The notes below the pieces were generated by a model that ran no database searches, was not told the DNA's origin, and saw only the letters and a program-made list of their open reading frames with translations. The position numbers and the translations under genes were made by a program. 64,000 nucleotides of DNA. Source: Effrenium voratum (lineage: Eukaryota; Sar; Dinophyceae; Suessiales; Symbiodiniaceae). The DNA lies in assembly GCA_963377175.1 (NCBI GenBank), contig CAUJNA010001724.1, positions 971,394-1,035,393 on the forward strand. Reading direction: 5' to 3'. This document shows positions 62,982 through 64,000 of the stretch, piece after piece (position 1 is the stretch's first letter; every line of letters starts with the position of its first letter).

Positions 62982-63567
62982 CTCACGGACGGGGCTCGGT
63001 GACGGGTTTGACGGAAGCGCCACTGGTTTGACTCCCATGTGCGTCACTTGCTCAAAACCCGGGTATTTAAATGGTCGACCCGGTTCTGGCTTAATCCCAA
63101 CCATAAACAGTTTGCTTCTACAAGTGAGTCCTCATCAAAACCCGGGTATTTTAACGGTCGTAATCCCAGAACCATGCTTCAAGAATTAAGAAGGCGGATC
63201 TCCGCAGCTGTTTTATGGTCGGGATTGTCCCTTAACCTTCACTTGCCCGAATCGGTTTTGAGCAAGTGGCTCATGAGCTCTCGACGCTTGCGGTTGATGC
63301 CACTCTCCTCTCGATGGAGAAATGGGCCGCTGCAAACTGCAAACTGACTCCGGGATGCTGCAACATCTACCTGGGTGAATGATGAGTTTTGCGATATGCA
63401 GGGCATCATTCTCCTGGGTGCATGATGAGCCTTGCAATATGCAGGGCATCATTCTTCGCGTCCCGGTTGTCGTTTTAGGAATGTTGGGCCTGTGGCCAAC
63501 TATGGTGGCCAAAAACTCCAGATCCAACCAGCCAAGCACGACCAACACCAATACATCCGAGGCTCTC

Positions 63568-63661
63568 ACATGGCTGTGGCTCGAAAAAATGTGCCAAAAT
63601 GGAACCAAAGATTAAACCTGAGCAAGCCTGGCTCTTTAATTTTGAGCCACACCCACATGTG
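63568..63661. repeat. palindromic dispersed element, family B copy 3
   Basis: CACATGGCTGTGGCTC at the left and GAGCCACACCCACATGTG at the right. Confidence 0.75.
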
Positions 63662-64000
63662 AATCTCTGAAGACTTCCATCTTTCAGCCCAAACAGCTGT
63701 AGGCAGGGGGATCCGCCAATATCGATGGGTGTCCTGGCGATCTTTGCAAAAGGAAAAGCTGCCAGCAGCCATAGTGGCAGATCCGCAGTTTAGGAATCCA
63801 TAAATCCTGGATAGGTCTTCTCTTGGGTATTCTTTTGGGGCTTTTCAAGGCAAGAAAACCAAAGGAAAACATGCAGTTGATGTTCGCCATCCGGAGACGA
63901 ACTCATGCTTTTGAGCCTCTCTCCCACATCGCCCATCCCGCATGTTGAGCTTTTCGGGAAACCAAAGGACGCCAACCATGTCGGGGGGCGAAATCCCTAA

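Noticed and set aside
1..64000. tRNA, rRNA and CRISPR arrays
   Set aside because: I looked for cloverleaf-like or conserved rRNA segments and for direct-repeat/spacer patterns and found none I can support.

Overview
The window looks like nuclear DNA of a dinoflagellate (or a close protist relative) carrying one integrated Polinton-like virus (PLV). The host assignment rests on splicing style. On the minus strand I can assemble three exons of a hypersensitive-induced-reaction (SPFH/stomatin) type protein at 175-1652, and introns 1 and 2 both begin with GC rather than GT. About twenty more short minus-strand exon candidates (39-200 bp, mostly AG-acceptor and GC- or GT-donor, often a whole number of codons, mostly charged helical or coiled-coil-like peptides) are scattered over both flanks. 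All lie on the same strand, as expected for a unidirectional dinoflagellate gene array. Between them are kilobases of intron-like DNA filled with microsatellites, minisatellites and several families of roughly 100-130 bp palindromic elements.

Layout. 1-35,684: host DNA with the HIR-like gene at the left edge, isolated exons, satellites (17.6-19.1 kb TCTCTTG/GT arrays; 26.2-27.6 kb array with a ~201-bp period; 28.5-29.2 kb CA/ACAAC array) and dispersed palindromic repeats. 35,690-57,721: a 22.0-kb AT-rich viral element with ~325-bp terminal inverted repeats (TIRs), AG...CT termini and a 5-bp target duplication TTTGG. 57,727-64,000: host DNA again, with more exons of the same strand and style.

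The viral element encodes an A32/FtsK-type packaging ATPase, a double-jelly-roll-type major capsid protein (MCP), a penton protein, a class-3-like lipase, a C2H2/CCHC-finger protein, a long fibre ending in an S74-type intramolecular chaperone, a large replication protein (polymerase-like part, SF1 helicase, C-terminal zinc/HNH-like part), a retroviral-type DDE integrase, two paralogous Cys-rich proteins sharing an identical 30-bp upstream element, and several small unknowns. The left end holds a GC-richer gene with a ubiquitin-like fold signature next to an 11-copy 22-bp tandem repeat. The replication gene has at least four frame changes and one in-frame stop. The ubiquitin-like gene, the 41.9-42.9 kb gene and the fibre gene each have one frame change. 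This copy is therefore probably decaying, or carries assembly indels.

The most striking structure is inside the fibre gene. A 696-bp GC-rich element (48,215-48,910) with 28-bp TIRs is flanked by an 8-bp duplication AGTAGGTA. The duplicated AG|GT gives a 5' splice site on one side and a 3' splice site on the other. Removing 48,212-48,915 restores the pre-insertion sequence and joins two reading frames that are otherwise out of register. This is the anatomy of an introner (intron-generating transposon) that landed in a viral gene.
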